This document shows positions 61,538 through 64,000 of a stretch of DNA of 64,000 nt, in pieces (within the stretch, counting starts at the first letter, position 1; each line of letters begins with the position of its first letter). A program made the translations under genes and the position numbers. The notes beneath the pieces were generated by a model, which was given only the letters and a program-made list of their open reading frames with translations, did not search any database and had not been told where the DNA came from. This DNA comes from Lepisosteus oculatus (taxonomy: Eukaryota > Chordata > Actinopteri > Semionotiformes > Lepisosteidae): NCBI RefSeq assembly GCF_040954835.1, contig NC_090718.1, positions 11,919,532 to 11,983,531 on the forward strand, in the 5' to 3' direction.

Positions 61538-62395
61538 GTGAAACACAAACTGAACACCGCTACCTCACTCACTAGGATCCACACCTACACATACTGGAAC
61601 ATTACTGGGCAAAAATGGCAATACACACTGGCCAGATATCGGACCAGGGTAAGAGATACCCAGAAGAAGCACATACTGATGAAGTATTGGCTCAGTGACC
61701 ACAGCCTGACCATAGACACTGGGCGACACAGGATGACCCAACTGCCCAGAGTGGACAGGCTCAGTGACCACAGCCTGACCATAGACACTGGGCGACACAG
61801 GAAGACCCAACTGCCCAGAGTGGACAGGCTCAGTGACCACAGCCTGACCATAGACACTGGGCGACACAGGAAGACCCGGCTGCCCAGAGTGGACAGGCTC
61901 AGTGACCACAGCCAGACCATAGACACTGGGCGACACAGGAAGACCCGGCTGCCCAGAGTGGACAGGCTCAGTGACCACAGCCTGACCATAGACACTGGGC
62001 GACACAGGAAGACTAAACTGCCCAGAGTGGACAGGCTCAGTGACCACAGTCTGACCATAGACACTGGGCGACACAGGAAGACCCGGCTGCCCAGAGAGGA
62101 CAGGCTCAGTGACCACAGCCTGACCATAGACACTGGGTGGCACACAGACCCGACTACCCAGACAGGCTGTTCTCTCCCTGCCAGCAGGGAAAAGCAGACA
62201 CAGAGATACACTTTTTGCTACACTGCAAGAAATACGCCGGAACAAAATTTTTACCGAAAATAACAAATCAAATTCCAGAATTCCCACACCTGCCGGAAAC
62301 AGACCAGCTATCAAACACGCTGGGTGAGGGGGAAGATGGAGGCCCAGTAGGCGTAACAGCTGAAACTCTAGATCTTTTCTTTCTTTCTGCTCTGT
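61538..62395 (+). pseudogene. Dead retroelement C-terminal ORF with expanded repeats
   Basis: The frame begins with a retroelement-like lead (WNITGQKWQYTLARYRTRVR, KKHILMKYWL). It then runs through tandem copies of SDHSLTIDTGRHRKTRLPRV and, after a shift of frame, reads CQQGKADTEIHFLLHCKKYA. The order LSDHSL-IDTGRHR-LPRxDR-C..C-HFLLHC matches a zinc-binding tail found at the end of fish retroelement ORFs (my recollection of the family). The frameshift and missing upstream domains show that it is a relic. It is also open on the minus strand (294 and 208 codons) only because the unit is a multiple of three. Confidence 0.6.
61691..62165 (+). repeat. 69-bp minisatellite, six full units plus a seventh
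   Basis: Units start at 61691, 61760, 61829, 61898, 61967 and 62036, each beginning ctcagtgaccacagcc(t/a)gac. A seventh, at 62105-62165, is 8 bp short and breaks the frame. Each unit encodes 23 residues (RLSDHSLTIDTGRHRKTRLP plus RVD). Units differ at only a few positions, so the expansion is recent or homogenised. Confidence 0.95.
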
Positions 62396-63360
62396 AGCGT
62401 GAAAATTAACCTCTGCTTGTTCACGTGCAAAAATGTGCTGCTGACGCACAGGGTTACTGGGGCTTTACTGTCAGCAGAGGAGCCTGCCAGGAGCCCGCGG
62501 GAGGGAGGAGAGGGGCGCAGGGGTCAGGAAGAATGGCAAAAGACACAAGAGGAGAGGACAGAGGAGGAGAAAAGGCAAGGGAGGAAACCCAGTGAGAGAA
62601 GAGAGGGCTACGAGCCTGGGAAGAGTGGGGAAACACTAGCACAAGGGATGTGCATTTCTCTTCAGGTCGGTGAGTGTTCTTTTGTTCTGTAAACAAAGAA
62701 GAGAATACTGCCCTAGATGTTTTTGGCCTCCCATTTTAATGAAGAGGAGAAAGGAAAACAGAGCCAAAGAAAGACCTAACGAGGGAGTGGCAGTGAAGAG
62801 GCACAGTCGTGGGGAAGGGAACGTGCCCGGGTGTAGGAGGAAGTCACGGGGAGAGGCCGGGCATAGAGGCAGTCATTAAGAGCTTGGGTCTGGCTCTTTC
62901 ATCCCCTCATTAAAAACCAAACAAAGCCAGGGAGCCTTGGGGGGCTGGGGTGTGCAAATGAGCCGCACTGATGGATGGCTGGGGAGATGTGGGGGTGTAC
63001 TAGACATCCAAAACAAAACAGCAGCCCCTCTCTGACAGAGAGTCCTCCAGCTCTGAAAGATACAGGCGGGCTTCCACCTCAGCACGCCAAGGCCTGCTTC
63101 CCAACACACCCTGCCTGCCCACCACAAAGTCAAGGATCTGAGGGACTTGGAAAAGGCTGGCCCTCGCAGCGACACTCCAGGTCATGGTTTTTGTAGATCG
63201 AAATGATGCCTGTCGGGCAGCATGAGGTATTTAAAACACAGGAAAGCGATTTTCTCCTTTCTCAACATTAAATCACCTACTCAGCACCACATGCATCAGT
63301 TTTAACCAGTCTGCATCAGTCCCATAAGCTGTACCACTGATCAAGTCCAGTCCAGTACTT
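62396..63360. other. Purine-rich gene-free stretch
   Basis: Starts with a weak match to the MITE right end (62396-62448: ttaacctctgcttgttcacg, then gctgctgacgcac) and continues with purine-rich GA sequence that leaves several frames open (Glu/Arg-rich translation). No domain or splice model was found. Confidence 0.5.
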
Positions 63361-63369
63361 GATAAAACC

Positions 63370-63515
63370 TGCACATCTCTAACACCTCTTCCAGCAGCAG
63401 CCTTAGTTTTTCCCAGGAGTCTCCCATCCAGGTACTGGCCAGGCTCACACCTGCTGAGCTTCAGCGGGTTGTCAGATGTGAGCCGCAGGGTGAGGAGGCT
63501 GCTGGCAGCAATCTT
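63370..63515 (-). mobile_element. 5S-rRNA-derived SINE segment (reverse)
   Basis: Plus-strand 'taacacctcttccagcagca', 'gtctcccatccaggtactgg', 'ccaggctcacacctgctgag' and 'cttcagcggg' are the complement of the 5S rRNA internal promoter region (gctaagcagg...ggcctggttagtacttggat). It is flanked by the same repeat body as at 53.27-53.69 kb. This is a SINE3-type element. Confidence 0.7.
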
Positions 63516-64000
63516 GCTAAAGACTGACCTCACTGTCACCACCTCCTCACCTCTAACTTCAGATTTAGATGTCTGCCACTCATCACTGTTTCCTACAACA
63601 TCACCTGGGTGCCCCTAGCCTTTAGAATTATTTGCTTTAAATCCGACAGGGGCTCCCTCACCGCAAGTGCTAAAATATTTGTATTATTAAGATTTCTTCT
63701 GTCAGCAGCCCTTCATGATTTATATGTGCCTTATGCATGCTTAGAGCTCTTCCCTTTGGCATTTAATGTAGTTAATGCATTCCATTCATGATACAAAGCA
63801 CTGCTTTGGAAGTTGCACTAAAACAAAAGATTATTCTTCAAACCCCCAACCCAGTCCTACATATCATTTTGAGTAAACCGATAACCACTTGAAAAAAACA
63901 TGAAACACTTAAGCACGAGGGCAGAAACACTGTTTTACCAGCCTAGAACATGATCCCTGCTATAAAAGATAAATGGATGGAGAAACAATCTGATCATGTA
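63516..64000. other. Window end, no gene seen
   Basis: AT-rich sequence with one short open frame of no recognisable kind. The last 40 bases contain 'gataaatggatgg', which resembles the 3' tail of the tRNA-derived SINE, so a further copy may start beyond the window. Confidence 0.4.

Noticed and set aside
61565-62449. 294-codon minus-strand ORF as a gene
   Set aside because: It is the antisense of a 69-bp tandem repeat in a retroelement; its openness follows from the repeat length being a multiple of three.
1-64000. CRISPR arrays, operons, prophage or bacterial features
   Set aside because: The sequence is vertebrate nuclear DNA. The only regular array (69-bp units at 61.7 kb) has no spacer-repeat structure.

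Overview
This is vertebrate nuclear DNA, almost certainly from a ray-finned fish. It has long introns, GT-AG splicing, no dense coding, and several fish-type dispersed repeats: tRNA-derived SINEs, 5S-rRNA-derived SINEs, foldback MITEs and dead LINE fragments. The repeat mix suggests an early-branching lineage such as gar, bowfin or sturgeon, but that is inference. Most open frames in the window are chance or repeat-derived.

Two protein genes are clear. POU2AF2 (C11orf53/OCA-T1, the tuft-cell coactivator of POU2F3) lies on the minus strand from 20.58 kb down to 4.89 kb. I could assemble all five coding exons by phase. They give a complete 287-residue frame, including a first coding exon of only 10 nt. 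C1QTNF5 (CTRP5) lies on the plus strand, with two coding exons at 52.47-54.25 kb. These give a complete 248-residue signal peptide-collagen-C1q protein, and noncoding 5' exons are likely near 50 kb. In human both genes map to 11q23, so their head-to-head pairing here probably reflects old synteny. MFRP, the upstream partner of C1QTNF5 in mammals, was not seen.

Layout: 1-4.58 kb is gene-free. 4.58-20.65 kb is POU2AF2, with SINEs, a MITE and a heptamer microsatellite in its introns. About 200 bp upstream of its ATG are two perfect octamers (ATGCAAAT) in opposite orientation, the motif bound by POU2F factors. 20.9-39.2 kb is AT-rich intergenic DNA with repeats. At 39.2-43.2 kb two unrecognised spliced transcription units converge: a plus-strand unit starting in AAGATGGCGGC, and a minus-strand unit carrying a duplicated exon and a duplicated 3' segment. 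Between them is a palindrome made of palindromes. 43.2-49.7 kb is intergenic, with a LINE reverse transcriptase remnant. 49.7-55.2 kb is C1QTNF5. 55.2-64 kb is gene-free and repeat-rich; at 61.69-62.17 kb a 69-bp unit is tandemly expanded inside a dead retroelement reading frame.

The two genes have no evident functional link: one encodes a nuclear coactivator, the other a secreted collagen/C1q protein. The least explained parts are the 39-43 kb interval, the octamer pair and the 69-bp expansion.
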